Source of the DNA: Accumulibacter sp. | GTDB taxonomy: Bacteria; Pseudomonadota; Gammaproteobacteria; Burkholderiales; Rhodocyclaceae | DNA length: 39,545 nt | NCBI GenBank assembly: GCA_020049495.1 | Contig: JAIFKU010000099.1 | Span: 1 to 39,545 of the forward strand | Direction of reading: 5' to 3' | In this document: in pieces, positions 25,943 to 39,042 of the stretch | Layout of the letters: the number at the start of each line of letters is the position of its first letter | Position numbering within the stretch: position 1 is the stretch's first letter | Position numbers and translations under genes: made by a program | Notes under the pieces: generated by a model | Databases searched by the model: none | Seen by the model: only the letters and a program-made list of their open reading frames with translations | What the model was told of the DNA's origin: nothing

Positions 25943-27936
25943 ACAGCGATGCCGGCCTGCTGGCCGGGCGGCCATGGCCGCTCGGAGCGCACTGGGATGG
26001 CGCGGGCGTCAATTTCACCCTGTTTTCGGCGCATGCCGAGCGGGTTGAGTTGTGCGTCTTTGTGGACGGCAGGATGCACGCACTGCCTCTTCCCGAGTGC
26101 ACCGATCAGGTCTGGCATGGCTACCTCCCGGGCGCCGCTCCCGGTCTCAGCTACGCCTTCCGGGTACATGGTCCGAACACCCCCGGCCATCGCTTCGATC
26201 CGCAACACCTCCTGATCGACCCCTATGCCCGGGAGCTGACCGACATTTTTTCCTACGGGCACTCCCCTTCATCCTCAAACTGCCTGAAGGCCTGTGTTGT
26301 TGATGAAGCCTTCGACTGGGGCCAGGATGCCCCTCCGGCGATCCCGTGGGCCGACTCAATCCTTTACGAAATACACGTCAAGGGGGCGACACGCCAGCAC
26401 CCCTGTGTTCCCGAAGCCCTGCGCGGCAGCTACGCCGGGCTGTCCTCTCCCGCCATGCTCAAACATTTCAAGCAGCTCGGGATCACGGCCGTCAATCTCC
26501 TCCCGGTGCACTGTTTCCTCGACGAGGAGCGCCTGGTGCATAGCGGTCGCGCCAACTACTGGGGTTATAACACGCTGGCCTTCTTTGCCCCCGAGCCGCG
26601 CTATGCTGCACGCGCAAGCGGCCAGTCGGTGATCAGCGAATTCCGCAGCATGGTCCGCTCGCTGCATGCCGCCGGCATTGAAGTCATTCTCGATGTGGTT
26701 TACAACCATACGGCCGAAACCGACGAAACCGGCCCGACGGTCTCCTTCCGCGGTATCGATAACGCCAGCTACTACCGCCTTCCGGCGAGCGATCCCAATG
26801 CCTACGAGAATTTCAGCGGTTGCGGCAACAGCTTGAACCTTGCCCATCCCCGCGTGCTGCAACTGGTCATGGACTCGTTGCGCTACTGGGTTGGCGAAAT
26901 GCACGTCGATGGTTTTCGCTTCGATCTGGCGACCTCGCTCACCCGTGATAGCGGTTTCCTTGCCGCCGTCAGACAGGATCCCATGCTGGCACGGGTCAAA
27001 CTGATCGCCGAACCCTGGGATCTGGGACCCGATGGTTATCGCCTGGGCCGATTCACCCCGGGCTGGAGCGAATGGAACGACCGTTTTCGCGACGACGTTC
27101 GCGCTTTCTGGCTGACCGGCGAAACCGGAGTAGCCGGACTGGCGCAACGACTGGCCGGATCGAGCGAGATCTTCCGCCGCTGCGGACGCACACCGCAGGC
27201 CGGCGTCAATTTCATTACGGCACATGACGGTTTTACCCTGCGTGATCTCGTCAGCTATCAACACAAGCATAACGAGCTAAATGGCGAGAACAATCGTGAT
27301 GGACACGGTCACAACCTCTCCTGGAATTGCGGCGTAGAAGGCGAGACTCTCGATCCGCTTGTCCTCCGGCAGCGCCATCATCTGCAGCGTGCGCTGCTGG
27401 CCACCCTCTTTGTCGCGCAGGGCGTACCAATGCTGCAGGGAGGCGACGAACTCGGCCGCTCGCAATCAGGCAACAACAACGCCTACTGTCAGGACAACCT
27501 CCTGACCTGGATCGCCTGGAAGCAGGCCGATGTTGAACTGATCGAGTACACTGCCGGACTGATTCATCTGCGGCAACGCTTTGCGCAATTGCGCCAACCG
27601 GCCTGGCTAACCGGCGAAGCCAATGCCTGCGGGCAACGCGACGTTGTCTGGTGGCATCCGGATGGGCGCGAGATGAGCGGCAATGACTGGCATGCGCCGC
27701 ATCCGGGAGCGCTGGGGTTCATTCTTGCGGCTGAAGACAGCGACGATGCAGAGCAAAATCCTCAAACCCTGCTTGTACTGATTAACCGGGATAACGCAGC
27801 ACTGACTTTCCGCCTGCCGCCAGGCGTCTGGCAGCAACACTGCGACAGCAGTGCCGACATTCCTTTCGCCAGTCTGCCGCGCCAGGGCTCCAGTACCTTG
27901 TCGGTGCGCAGCGTGCAACTACTATCACAGGACTAG
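25930..27936 (+). CDS. glgX: Glycogen debranching enzyme, isoamylase type
   Basis: GlgX (668 aa, E. coli 657) hydrolyses alpha-1,6 branch points, preferring short limit-dextrin branches left by phosphorylase. It has an N-terminal CBM48 (about 10-110) and a GH13 barrel with DVVYNHTAE, nucleophile Asp332 (GFRFDLATS), acid/base Glu361 (IAEPWDLG) and Asp433 (TAHDGFTL). The start MGTLNSDAG at 25930 overlaps glgB by 13 bases; upstream in-frame codons are glgB read in another frame. No clear Shine-Dalgarno sequence is seen, consistent with coupling to glgB translation. malQ follows after 4 nt. Confidence 0.97.
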   Translation: MGTLNSDAGLLAGRPWPLGAHWDGAGVNFTLFSAHAERVELCVFVDGRMHALPLPECTDQVWHGYLPGAAPGLSYAFRVHGPNTPGHRFDPQHLLIDPYARELTDIFSYGHSPSSSNCLKACVVDEAFDWGQDAPPAIPWADSILYEIHVKGATRQHPCVPEALRGSYAGLSSPAMLKHFKQLGITAVNLLPVHCFLDEERLVHSGRANYWGYNTLAFFAPEPRYAARASGQSVISEFRSMVRSLHAAGIEVILDVVYNHTAETDETGPTVSFRGIDNASYYRLPASDPNAYENFSGCGNSLNLAHPRVLQLVMDSLRYWVGEMHVDGFRFDLATSLTRDSGFLAAVRQDPMLARVKLIAEPWDLGPDGYRLGRFTPGWSEWNDRFRDDVRAFWLTGETGVAGLAQRLAGSSEIFRRCGRTPQAGVNFITAHDGFTLRDLVSYQHKHNELNGENNRDGHGHNLSWNCGVEGETLDPLVLRQRHHLQRALLATLFVAQGVPMLQGGDELGRSQSGNNNAYCQDNLLTWIAWKQADVELIEYTAGLIHLRQRFAQLRQPAWLTGEANACGQRDVVWWHPDGREMSGNDWHAPHPGALGFILAAEDSDDAEQNPQTLLVLINRDNAALTFRLPPGVWQQHCDSSADIPFASLPRQGSSTLSVRSVQLLSQD

Positions 27937-27940
27937 TACC

Positions 27941-29497
27941 ATGCCTTTTCACCGACACAGCGGCATTCTGCTGCACCCGACCTCCCTTCCCGGCCCGCAC
28001 GGTTCAGGCGATCTGGGTGCAGCGGCCTATCATTTTGTAGACTGGCTGGTAGCCGGAGGCCAGACCCTGTGGCAGGTTCTTCCCCTCGGCGGCATCGGAC
28101 CGGGCAACTCGCCCTACATGAGCCCTTCAGCCTTTGCCGGCAATGAACTGCTGATCGATCTTGTCCAGTTGCGTGATGCCGGCTGGCTGACGACGGACGA
28201 TATCGAGCCTGACACCGTGTTCAAACCTGTTCAAGTCAATTTCCCGGCAGTGCATTGTTTTCGCATGGCGCGATTGCGGCTGGCGGCAGAACGATTCTTC
28301 ACCGATGCCCGGCACGATGCGCAGGAGGCTTTTTCAGCGTTCTGCGACAACGATTGCGACTGGCTTGATGACTACGCACTGTTCATGGCCCTGGATAAAA
28401 ACCACGGCGGCCATGGCAAGTGCTGGCAGGACTGGCCAGCGCCACTGGCGCAACGCAAGCCGAAAGCACTGCGCGAAGCGGCAGACCTGCTCAGGGACGA
28501 GTGCAATTTCTGGAAATTCTGTCAGTGGTGCTTCTACAGCCAATGGACGGCACTCAAGGAGTACGCCAACACGCGCGGCGTCGAGATTGTTGGCGACATG
28601 CCAATTTTTGTCTCCGCTCACAGTGCCGATGTGTGGGCGAATCAGAAACTGTTCGACCTGGATGACCGGGGTCAGCCGCGCGTCATTGCCGGAGTGCCGC
28701 CCGATTACTTCAGCAACACCGGACAGCGCTGGGGCAATCCGCTTTACCGCTGGCCGGCGCACCAAAAGGAAGGCTATCACTGGTGGATCGCGCGCATGCG
28801 CGCGGCTCTGGTTCTCTGCGACATTGTCCGTATCGATCATTTCCGCGGTTTCGAATCCTACTGGGAGATTCCGGCTGACGCCAAAACGGCGGTCATCGGT
28901 CACTGGCGGTCAGGTCCGGGTGCTGCCTTGTTCACCGCGCTGCGCAATGCGCTGGAAAAGCCACTGGAGGGAACTCCGGGCAAGCTGAGAATCATTGCCG
29001 AGGATCTCGGCATCATCACCCCCGAAGTCACCGTCCTGCGTAAGGCCATTGGTTTGCCCGGCATGCGCATCCTGCAGTTCGCCTTTGACGGCCACACCGA
29101 CAATTTATACCTGCCGCACAACTTTGAGCCCAATACCGTCGTCTATACCGGCACCCACGACAACGATACGACCTGCGGCTGGTGGAACGCGCTGGCCGCA
29201 CATGAACAGGATTTTATCCGCCGCTACCTTGGCATTTGCGGCGAATCCATCCAATGGGATCTGATCCGGGTGGCCTCGGCTTCCGTTGCCCTGCTCTCAA
29301 TCATTCCTATGCAGGACGTACTTGGCCTCGATTCGACGGCGCGCATGAACCAGCCGGGGCAGGCAGAGGGTTCCTGGGAATGGCGTTTCAGTTGGGATCA
29401 GGTTGCGCCGTGGCACGCCGAACGCCTGGCCGAACTGGCATACTTGCACGGTCGCCTGCCGCGACGCCGGGCGGATACGCATGCGCTTCCACACTGA
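27941..29497 (+). CDS. malQ: 4-alpha-glucanotransferase (amylomaltase)
   Basis: MalQ (518 aa) transfers short alpha-1,4-glucan segments between maltodextrins, which lets phosphorylase finish the oligosaccharides released by GlgX. The GH77 residues are present: Asp299 (IVRIDHFRGFESYW), Glu354 (IIAEDLGIITPEV) and Asp407 (GTHDNDTT). The N-terminus HSGILLHPTSLPGPHGSGDLG is the usual opening of short bacterial amylomaltases. The start at 27941 has AGGA nine bases upstream and follows glgX by 4 nt; the frame is open earlier but lies in glgX. It is the last enzyme gene of the operon. Confidence 0.97.
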   Translation: MPFHRHSGILLHPTSLPGPHGSGDLGAAAYHFVDWLVAGGQTLWQVLPLGGIGPGNSPYMSPSAFAGNELLIDLVQLRDAGWLTTDDIEPDTVFKPVQVNFPAVHCFRMARLRLAAERFFTDARHDAQEAFSAFCDNDCDWLDDYALFMALDKNHGGHGKCWQDWPAPLAQRKPKALREAADLLRDECNFWKFCQWCFYSQWTALKEYANTRGVEIVGDMPIFVSAHSADVWANQKLFDLDDRGQPRVIAGVPPDYFSNTGQRWGNPLYRWPAHQKEGYHWWIARMRAALVLCDIVRIDHFRGFESYWEIPADAKTAVIGHWRSGPGAALFTALRNALEKPLEGTPGKLRIIAEDLGIITPEVTVLRKAIGLPGMRILQFAFDGHTDNLYLPHNFEPNTVVYTGTHDNDTTCGWWNALAAHEQDFIRRYLGICGESIQWDLIRVASASVALLSIIPMQDVLGLDSTARMNQPGQAEGSWEWRFSWDQVAPWHAERLAELAYLHGRLPRRRADTHALPH

Positions 29498-29527
29498 AGC
29501 AAAGCCTCCAAAATCATCCATTTGTAC

Positions 29528-29533
29528 TATAAT
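29528..29533 (+). promoter_or_regulatory. TATAAT -10 hexamer before the DUF2934-type gene
   Basis: A perfect TATAAT lies 55 nt before the gene start, just after the malQ stop. No good -35 is found at 16-18 nt upstream, so this suggests rather than proves separate transcription of the small gene. Confidence 0.4.
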
Positions 29534-29588
29534 CATAGCGTTGGTCTTATTTTAAATCCCATCTTTCACCATCTGGAAGGATAAAATC

Positions 29589-29948
29589 ATGGCTGAGACG
29601 ACCAGCAAGACAAGTATCAAGAAAGCGGCCAGCAAAACTGCGCTCGCCAGCCCGAAACCTGCCGCCAAAAAGCCGGTAATCACCAAGGCCAAGACGCCAG
29701 GCGTCAAGCCTGCCACGGCCAAAAAACCAGCAACGCTAAAAAAGCCGGCCGTCATCAAAGCGACAGTCATTCAACCCGCCGTCAAGATTCCCACCAAGGC
29801 CATGGTTGTCAGCGATGCGCAGCGTTATCGTATGGTCGCCGAAGCGGCCTACTATCGCGCTGAAAGCAACCAGTTCAAGAGCGACCCAGTGCGCGACTGG
29901 ATTGAAGCTGAAAGTGATATTGCCGCCTTGCTCAGCGGCAGCAAATAA
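29589..29948 (+). CDS. Small Lys/Ala/Pro-rich protein with DUF2934-type C-terminus
   Basis: A 119-residue protein in two parts. Residues 1-70 are a strongly basic, low-complexity tail of AKKP/KKPA-type repeats resembling histone H1-like bacterial proteins. Residues about 77-114 (RYRMVAEAAYYRAE...DPVRDWIEAESDIAALL) match the DUF2934 pattern of a short helical unit ending in W-x-E-AE. There is no signal peptide or membrane span. AAGGAT precedes the start and a TATAAT lies upstream. The tail could bind nucleic acid or another polyanion such as polyphosphate; that is inference. Its place between the glycogen breakdown and synthesis operons hints at a link with storage metabolism. Function unknown. 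Confidence 0.8.
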   Translation: MAETTSKTSIKKAASKTALASPKPAAKKPVITKAKTPGVKPATAKKPATLKKPAVIKATVIQPAVKIPTKAMVVSDAQRYRMVAEAAYYRAESNQFKSDPVRDWIEAESDIAALLSGSK

Positions 29949-29962
29949 TCCGGCATACGGCA

Positions 29963-30015
29963 ACACCCAGCACCTGACCGGAGAACTCCATCTGTTTCCG
30001 ATCAGGCGTTGGTGT
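29963..30015. terminator. Possible bidirectional hairpin between convergent operons
   Basis: ACACCCAGCACCTGACCGG (from 29963) and the segment 29998-30015 ending GGCGTTGGTGT form a long imperfect stem between the DUF2934-type gene and glgA, which converge here. The stem has mismatches and only a weak T-run (ATTTTC) downstream on the plus strand. Confidence 0.3.
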
Positions 30016-30051
30016 CTTACCGACAGATTTTCTGTTTTACGTGACTATTGA

Positions 30052-31491
30052 TTACAGACTGCGGTAGAGCGCTTCGTAGTTCGCCGCCGAATCATCCCAG
30101 GAAAAATCCCTGACCATGCCACGCCGCTGGACTTGCCGCCAGGCGCCCTCGTCGCGGTACAGCGCGCAGGCTTCACGGATGCGTGTACCAAAGGCATGGC
30201 GCGAGGCATCGTCAAAAACAAAACCGGTTGCCCGGTCCGACTGAAGATTGTCTGGCGTCGCATCAACTACCGTGTCGGCCAGACCGCCAACCCGGCGCAC
30301 AAGAGGCAGCGTGCCATAGCGCAAGGCGTAAAGCTGGGTCAGGCCACAGGGCTCAAAACGCGACGGAACAAGCAAGGCATCGGCACCAGCCATGAAGCGA
30401 TGGGACATTTCTTCGTCATAACCGATATGTACGGCGACCTTCTCCGGATTAGCCGTTGCGGCATAGCGGAAACCTGCTTCTAGATCGCCATCACCGGTAC
30501 CAAGTACCGCCAGTTGTGCGCCTTCCCTGAGCAGGTCGGGCAAGGCCGCCAGCAGCAGATCCATGCCTTTTTGCGACGTCAGGCGGCTGACCACAGCGAA
30601 CAGCGGCCCTTCCGCGTTTCTGGACAGGCCAAGTTCTGACTGCAAGGCGAGCTTGCAGGTTTTCTTCCCCTTGAGGTTGTCCGCATTGTAGGGCTTGGCG
30701 ATAACCGGATCATCCGGAGTCCAGATCCCGTAGTCCACGCCGTTGAGAATGCCGGACAGATCACCGCCACGATCACGCAGCACCCCCTCAAGCCCGCACC
30801 CGAACTCCGGCGTACAGATTTCGCGCGCATAGGTCGGACTGACCGTGGTTATTCTCTTTGAAAAAACCAGCCCCGCCTTCATGAACGATATCTTGCCGTG
30901 AAACTCGATGCCGAGCGGGGTCAACTTGCGCATCGGCAACCCCAGATCGACATGACAGTCGAGCGGGAAAATACCGCGGAAGGCCAGATTGTGGATAGTG
31001 AATACAGTCGCCGTCTTCAGTGCCGGGTTCTGCGCCATGTAAGCCGGTACCAGTCCGGCGTGCCAGTCGTGGGCATGCACGACATCAGGCCGCCAGTCGG
31101 AGTCGAGTTCACCGGAAGCGATGTGGGCAGCCACCCAGCCGAGCAGCGCAAAACGGCGATGGTTGTCGCTCCAGTCCTGTCCATCCGGACCCACATATGG
31201 ATTGCCTTCACGCTGAAAGAGGAAGGGTGCATCAATCACATAGGCCTGCAAACCGCTATCGGGCAAGCGACCGAGAAGGAGCGTCACGACTGCCGCACCG
31301 AAAACCGGGCCAATCCGGAGCACCGGTTTAAGCCCGATCATTCCCCCGAGAATGCCGGGCAGTCCGGGCAATAGTACGCGGGCATCAAGCCCGCGCTTGG
31401 CCAGCGCCGGTGGCAGTGCCGAAACAACGTCGGCCAGGCCGCCGGTTTTGACAAGAGGATAGATTTCGGCAGCAACGTGTAATATGCGCAT
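30052..31491 (-). CDS. glgA: Glycogen synthase (ADP-glucose)
   Basis: GlgA (479 aa, E. coli 477) elongates alpha-1,4-glucan chains from ADP-glucose; it is a GT5 enzyme with a GT-B fold. The N-terminal KTGGLADV (Lys15) binds the ADP-glucose phosphate, [15 protein letters not shown] opens the second domain, and EPCGLTQLY holds the catalytic Glu. The start is 20 nt after the glgC stop and shows no Shine-Dalgarno sequence (upstream ...ACTCGCTATTTACG), so it probably depends on glgC read-through. It is the last gene of pgi-pgm-glgC-glgA and converges on the glycogen breakdown operon. Confidence 0.97.
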   Translation of the reverse strand: MRILHVAAEIYPLVKTGGLADVVSALPPALAKRGLDARVLLPGLPGILGGMIGLKPVLRIGPVFGAAVVTLLLGRLPDSGLQAYVIDAPFLFQREGNPYVGPDGQDWSDNHRRFALLGWVAAHIASGELDSDWRPDVVHAHDWHAGLVPAYMAQNPALKTATVFTIHNLAFRGIFPLDCHVDLGLPMRKLTPLGIEFHGKISFMKAGLVFSKRITTVSPTYAREICTPEFGCGLEGVLRDRGGDLSGILNGVDYGIWTPDDPVIAKPYNADNLKGKKTCKLALQSELGLSRNAEGPLFAVVSRLTSQKGMDLLLAALPDLLREGAQLAVLGTGDGDLEAGFRYAATANPEKVAVHIGYDEEMSHRFMAGADALLVPSRFEPCGLTQLYALRYGTLPLVRRVGGLADTVVDATPDNLQSDRATGFVFDDASRHAFGTRIREACALYRDEGAWRQVQRRGMVRDFSWDDSAANYEALYRSL

Positions 31492-31511
31492 CGTAAATAG
31501 CGAGTTGGATT

Positions 31512-32783
31512 TCAGGAAAGCCGGTCGATCATTTGCCGCGTAACCAGCGTGATGCCGTTTTCAGTACGCCGGAAACGTCGCGCATCATCCTCGGGATCTT
31601 CACCGATGACCATCCCGGGTGGAACATGGACACCGTGGTCGATAATGCACCGGCTCAGCCTCGCCCTTCGGCCAACCTCGACATCAGGCAACAGGACCGA
31701 CCAGTCGACCCGGGCATAGGAATGCACCCGGCAGAGCGAAAAAAGCAGAGAACGGTTCATTTCACCCGAGACGATACAGCCGCCGGCAACCGTCGATTCG
31801 AAGGCCACTCCATGGCGATCGATCTGGTTGTGCACGAACTTGGCGGGGGGCAATTGCTGCTGGTAGGTCCATATCGGCCAGCTGCGATCATACAGATTCA
31901 GGGCAGGATCGGTCGCCGTCAGATCGACGTTGGCCTCCCAGTAGGCATCAACAGTACCCACATCGCGCCAGTAATTCTCCTTGCCCGGGCCTTCTTCCGG
32001 GGCGTGAACGCAGCTGCGATCGAAGGAGTGCGCTATGGCCACTCTGTTCTTCACGGCACGTGGAATGATGTCCTTGCCAAAGTCATGGTTGGACATCGGG
32101 TCGGCAATATCGCGCAATAACTCGCTGTAAAGATATTTGGCGTTAAAGATATAGATGCCCATGCTGCACAGCGAATGGTCCGGCTTTTCAGCCATCGGGG
32201 GCGGATTGGCAGGTTTCTCGACAAAATCGGTAATGCGCCGGCTGGCATCCACTGCCATCACGCCAAACCCGGTGGCATCCTTTCGCGGCACCTCGATACA
32301 GGCCACCGTGCACTCGGCGCCGCTTTCCACGTGATCGACCAGCATCGCCGCGTAACTCATCTTGTACACGTGATCGCCGGCAAGAATGACGACGAAATCC
32401 GGGGTCGGATGGTAGTTCTGAATGATGTCCAGGTTCTGGTAGACCGCATCCGCAGTTCCCCGATACCAGGATTCTTCATCCACCCGCTGCTGCGCCGGCA
32501 GCAGATCGACGAATTCGTTGACCTCGCCACGCAAGAAACTCCATCCGCGCTGAAGGTGACGCAGCAGACTGTGCGACTTGTACTGGGTCACCACCCCGAT
32601 GCGCCGGATCCCCGAATTGACACAGTTGGACAAGGCAAAATCGATGATCCGGAATTTCCCGCCAAAATAAACGGCTGGCTTGGCTCGCCGGTCGGTCAAC
32701 TCGTACAAGCGACTGCCACGACCACCGGCAAGCACCAGGGCAACTGCCCGGCCTGGCAACTGGAATGTTCGCCTTTCTAACAT
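31512..32783 (-). CDS. glgC: Glucose-1-phosphate adenylyltransferase (ADP-glucose pyrophosphorylase)
   Basis: GlgC (423 aa, E. coli 431) makes ADP-glucose from glucose-1-phosphate and ATP, the committed and allosterically regulated step of glycogen synthesis. The nucleotide-binding [18 protein letters not shown], the [10 protein letters not shown] segment, the substrate loop [12 protein letters not shown] and the FVEKPANPP lysine are all present. The C-terminal half is the usual left-handed beta-helix. GGAG lies eight bases before the start. It sits 58 nt after pgm and 20 nt before glgA. The effector (fructose-1,6-bisphosphate, fructose-6-phosphate or other) cannot be read from sequence. Confidence 0.97.
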   Translation of the reverse strand: MLERRTFQLPGRAVALVLAGGRGSRLYELTDRRAKPAVYFGGKFRIIDFALSNCVNSGIRRIGVVTQYKSHSLLRHLQRGWSFLRGEVNEFVDLLPAQQRVDEESWYRGTADAVYQNLDIIQNYHPTPDFVVILAGDHVYKMSYAAMLVDHVESGAECTVACIEVPRKDATGFGVMAVDASRRITDFVEKPANPPPMAEKPDHSLCSMGIYIFNAKYLYSELLRDIADPMSNHDFGKDIIPRAVKNRVAIAHSFDRSCVHAPEEGPGKENYWRDVGTVDAYWEANVDLTATDPALNLYDRSWPIWTYQQQLPPAKFVHNQIDRHGVAFESTVAGGCIVSGEMNRSLLFSLCRVHSYARVDWSVLLPDVEVGRRARLSRCIIDHGVHVPPGMVIGEDPEDDARRFRRTENGITLVTRQMIDRLS

Positions 32784-32841
32784 TTTTCATGCTCCTATAA
32801 AATCTGACCTGTCCTTCAACGACAAGCATCAACAAGGCGTC

Positions 32842-34548
<1,707 letters not shown>

Positions 34549-36186
34549 TCATGAAATGTGCTTCCGGCAATACGATAACAACCCTTGCGTCGATGCGTCG
34601 AGTACTCCTGCCAGATCCGGATCGTGGAATGCCGGCAGGATACGATTGGCCACCGCCTTGCCCAGTTCGACCCCCCACTGATCAAACGAGTTGATACCCC
34701 AGATAACACCCTGGACGAACACCTTGTGCTCATAGAGGGCAATCAGCGAACCCAGCGTACCCGGGTTGATACTCGCCAGCAGCAGCGTCGATGAAGGCTG
34801 GTTACCGGCAAAAACCCGGTGCGGCAACAACCTGGCAATTTCCTGCGGACTGATAGCCTCTTTCTCCATGCTTAGGCGCACCTCGCTTTCCGTCCGGCCG
34901 AAAGCCAGCGCCGCGCTCTGCGCGAAACAGTTGGCCAGCAGGGCCTCCTGATGCCCCGGTAAGGGATAGTCGGAGCGAACGGCGGCAATGAAATCGCAGG
35001 GCACCAAGCGCCCGCCCTGATGCAGGAGCTGGAAAAACGCATGCTGCCCGTTATTGCCCAACTCGCCCCAGACGATCGGCGATGTGGCGCAATCCATGGC
35101 CTCTCCGCCAAGACTGACGGACTTGCCGTTGCTTTCCATCTCGAGTTGCTGCAGGAAGGACGGGAAGTACTTGAGCGACTCGTTATAAGGCAGTACCGCA
35201 TTGGTCGATGCGCCCAGGAAATTGGTGTTCCAGATGCCAATGAGCGCCATGATGACAGGCAGATTGCGCTCGAATGGGGTAGTGCGGAAATGCTCGTCCA
35301 TGCGCTCGGCACCGCGCAGCATTTCGTCAAAGGCTTGCGCTCCAATCGCAATCATCAGCGCCAGACCGACTGCAGACCACAGCGAGTAGCGTCCGCCCAC
35401 CCAATCCCAGATCGGAAAAACCAGTCCCCGGGGAACGCCGAACTCGACCGCCTTTTCCGGCTTGCTGGACACTGCGGCAAAATGGTTTTCAACGACCAGC
35501 GCTTCACCCAGATTCGCCCGCAACCACTCGCGCGCCGTGTTGGCATTGAGCATGGTTTCCTGCGTGGTAAATGTCTTGCTGACGACAATGAAAAGGGTCG
35601 TACGCGGATCAAGTGTCTGCAGCAGGGGAGCCAACTGGGCGCCATCGAGGTTGGACACATAATGCACGGCGAGAGCAGGATGACTGACCGAGCGCAAGGC
35701 GTAAGCCATCATCTTGGGACCCAGATCGGAGCCGCCGATTCCGATATTGACGACATTGCGAATCGCTGCCCCCTTGTGCCCAAGGCACTTGCCGGCACGC
35801 AAACGTTCGGCAAATTCGGCCATGCGCTGCTTTGTTTCAGTCACCTCTGGCATCACGTCAAACTGGCTGCTCGGAAACGGCCCGGCGGAACGCCGCAAGG
35901 CAACATGCAGTACCGAACGGCCCTCGCTGGCATTGATCCGCTCGCCGGCAAACATGCGCTCCGTTTGCTTGGCAAGCTTGGCCTCTTTGGCCAGCGCAGC
36001 CAGCAGCCCGAGCGTCTCGCGGGTCAGGCGCTGCTTGGAGAAATCATAGAAGATGTCGTCAAACGACAGGGATAGTGAACCCACACGCTGCGCATCGCTG
36101 GCAAACAAGTCCCTGAGCCGGGTCTGGGCAAAAGTTTTACGATGGGCATCGATGGCCGCCCATGCAGGCGAAGCAGTGATTGTCAT
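34549..36186 (-). CDS. pgi: Glucose-6-phosphate isomerase
   Basis: Pgi (545 aa, E. coli 549) interconverts glucose-6-phosphate and fructose-6-phosphate. The conserved blocks are NIGIGGSDLGPKM, VSKTFTTQET, the catalytic Glu in EMESNGKSV, the His in GNNGQHAFFQLLHQG, and the Lys in INSFDQWGVELGK. AAAGGGG lies ten bases before the start. It heads the pgi-pgm-glgC-glgA unit; a TAGAAT hexamer at 36264-36259 on the minus strand is a possible -10 without a good -35. Position and direction suggest that its main role here is feeding gluconeogenic carbon into glycogen. Confidence 0.98.
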   Translation of the reverse strand: MTITASPAWAAIDAHRKTFAQTRLRDLFASDAQRVGSLSLSFDDIFYDFSKQRLTRETLGLLAALAKEAKLAKQTERMFAGERINASEGRSVLHVALRRSAGPFPSSQFDVMPEVTETKQRMAEFAERLRAGKCLGHKGAAIRNVVNIGIGGSDLGPKMMAYALRSVSHPALAVHYVSNLDGAQLAPLLQTLDPRTTLFIVVSKTFTTQETMLNANTAREWLRANLGEALVVENHFAAVSSKPEKAVEFGVPRGLVFPIWDWVGGRYSLWSAVGLALMIAIGAQAFDEMLRGAERMDEHFRTTPFERNLPVIMALIGIWNTNFLGASTNAVLPYNESLKYFPSFLQQLEMESNGKSVSLGGEAMDCATSPIVWGELGNNGQHAFFQLLHQGGRLVPCDFIAAVRSDYPLPGHQEALLANCFAQSAALAFGRTESEVRLSMEKEAISPQEIARLLPHRVFAGNQPSSTLLLASINPGTLGSLIALYEHKVFVQGVIWGINSFDQWGVELGKAVANRILPAFHDPDLAGVLDASTQGLLSYCRKHIS

Positions 36187-37579
<1,393 letters not shown>

Positions 37580-37588
37580 TTCCCGGAC

Positions 37589-37621
37589 AAAGGGGCACTT
37601 CAGGGTGCCCCTTTCTGTTTT
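37589..37621 (+). terminator. Intrinsic terminator between gap and pgk
   Basis: AAAGGGGCAC (37589-37598) and GTGCCCCTTT (37605-37614) form a perfect 10-bp stem with a 6-nt loop, followed by CTGTTTT. It lies 10 nt after the gap stop and 29 nt before the pgk start, leaving almost no room for a separate pgk promoter, so partial read-through is likely. Confidence 0.8.
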
Positions 37622-37649
37622 CAACAACTGTCTTGAATCGAGTATCGCC

Positions 37650-38819
37650 ATGACTTTCAAACGTCTCACCGATCTGGACGTCTCCGGCAAGCGTGTGTTC
37701 ATCCGCGCCGACCTCAACGTACCCCAGGACGACAAGCTCGCCATCACCGACGACACCCGCGTCCGCGCAGCCCTGCCCGGCATCGAGTACGCCCTTGCCA
37801 AGGGGGCGGCGGTAATGGTCACCTCGCACCTTGGCCGCCCGACCGAAGGCGAATTCAAGCCGGAAGATTCTCTCGCACCGGTTGCCCGGCGCATGTCCGA
37901 ACTGCTCGGCAAACCCGTACGCCTCGTCCAGAACTGGGTTGATGGCGGCTTTGAAGTCAAGCCAGGCGAAGTCGTCATGCTGGAAAACGCCCGCTGCAAC
38001 AAGGGCGAGAAAAAGTGCGACGACGCGCTTTCGCAAAAAATGGCCGCGCTCTGCGATGTGTGGGTGATGGACGCCTTCGGCACGGCGCATCGCGCTGAAG
38101 CCACCACCTACGGCATGGGCAAGTATGCCAGGATCGCCTGCGCCGGCCCCTGTGTCGCTTCCGAACTCGAAGCCCTGACCAAGGCACTGGCTCATCCGGC
38201 ACGGCCGATGGTGGCCATCGTCGGCGGTTCCAAGGTATCGACCAAGCTGACCGTACTCGAAAGTCTGTCGTCAAAAGTTGACCAGCTGGTCGTTGGCGGC
38301 GGCATTGCCAATACCTTCCTGCTGGCTTCCGGCAAGAAAATCGGCAAGTCACTCGCCGAGCGGGATCTCGTCGATCAGGCCAAAGCGGTCATGGCCAAGG
38401 TCACCGTGCCACTGCCGACCGATGTGGTCTGCGCCAAGGAATTCTCGGCAAGCGCGACGGCTACCGTCAAGAGCGTCGATGACGTGGCTGACGACGACAT
38501 GATCCTCGACATCGGTCCTGATTCGTCCAAAGCGCTGGCCGAGATCATCGCCAAAGCCGGCACTGTAGTCTGGAACGGCCCGGTCGGTGTGTTCGAGATG
38601 GACGCCTTCGCCAACGGCACCAAGGCTCTGGCTGCGGCCATCGCCAGTTCCAGGGCCTTTACTCTGGCCGGTGGCGGTGACACGGTATCGGCCATCAATG
38701 TCTTCAAGATCGAAGACAAGGTCGGTTACATCTCGACTGCAGGCGGTGCCTTCCTCGAATTTCTTGAAGGCAAGCGGCTGCCAGCGGTTGACATCCTCGA
38801 ATCGCGTTTCAGGGATTAA
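37650..38819 (+). CDS. pgk: Phosphoglycerate kinase
   Basis: Pgk (389 aa, E. coli 387) transfers phosphate between 1,3-bisphosphoglycerate and ADP. The substrate-binding RADLNVPQ, the [12 protein letters not shown] block, [10 protein letters not shown], the nucleotide region [13 protein letters not shown] and [10 protein letters not shown] are all present. The start [15 protein letters not shown] at 37650 fits the family; the frame is open 47 codons earlier but those lie in gap and the terminator. The ribosome site is weak. A strong terminator follows the stop. Confidence 0.98.
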   Translation: MTFKRLTDLDVSGKRVFIRADLNVPQDDKLAITDDTRVRAALPGIEYALAKGAAVMVTSHLGRPTEGEFKPEDSLAPVARRMSELLGKPVRLVQNWVDGGFEVKPGEVVMLENARCNKGEKKCDDALSQKMAALCDVWVMDAFGTAHRAEATTYGMGKYARIACAGPCVASELEALTKALAHPARPMVAIVGGSKVSTKLTVLESLSSKVDQLVVGGGIANTFLLASGKKIGKSLAERDLVDQAKAVMAKVTVPLPTDVVCAKEFSASATATVKSVDDVADDDMILDIGPDSSKALAEIIAKAGTVVWNGPVGVFEMDAFANGTKALAAAIASSRAFTLAGGGDTVSAINVFKIEDKVGYISTAGGAFLEFLEGKRLPAVDILESRFRD

Positions 38820-38838
38820 GCGGCGCAATACAATCGCA

Positions 38839-38873
38839 GTCAAGGCCGCCCACGGGCGGCCTTGACTGTTTTT
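38839..38873 (+). terminator. Strong intrinsic terminator after pgk
   Basis: GTCAAGGCCGCC (38839-38850) and GGCGGCCTTGAC (38855-38866) form a perfect 12-bp stem around CACG, followed by TGTTTTT. It lies 19 nt after the pgk stop. Confidence 0.9.
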
Positions 38874-38951
38874 CATAAGCGCCGGAATCTTTCCCGACAT
38901 TCCCTGTCGGAGGGAATCGGATCGGCAGCACCATATACGCATCCCGGTGGC

Positions 38952-38981
38952 TTACATGCCCGAACAGGATTAAGCTATATT
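38952..38981 (+). promoter_or_regulatory. Possible promoter of the last gene
   Basis: TTACAT (38952-38957) and TATATT (38976-38981) are 18 nt apart, about 60 nt before the ATG at 39043. The -10 is good and the -35 weak. A small hairpin, CCGACA-TTCCC-TGTCGG, lies just upstream at 38894-38910. Confidence 0.3.
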
Positions 38982-39042
38982 CAGCGGATTCGATTCATGA
39001 ACCTGGATATCAGAAGTTCAACAGTGGGGAGGATACTCAACC

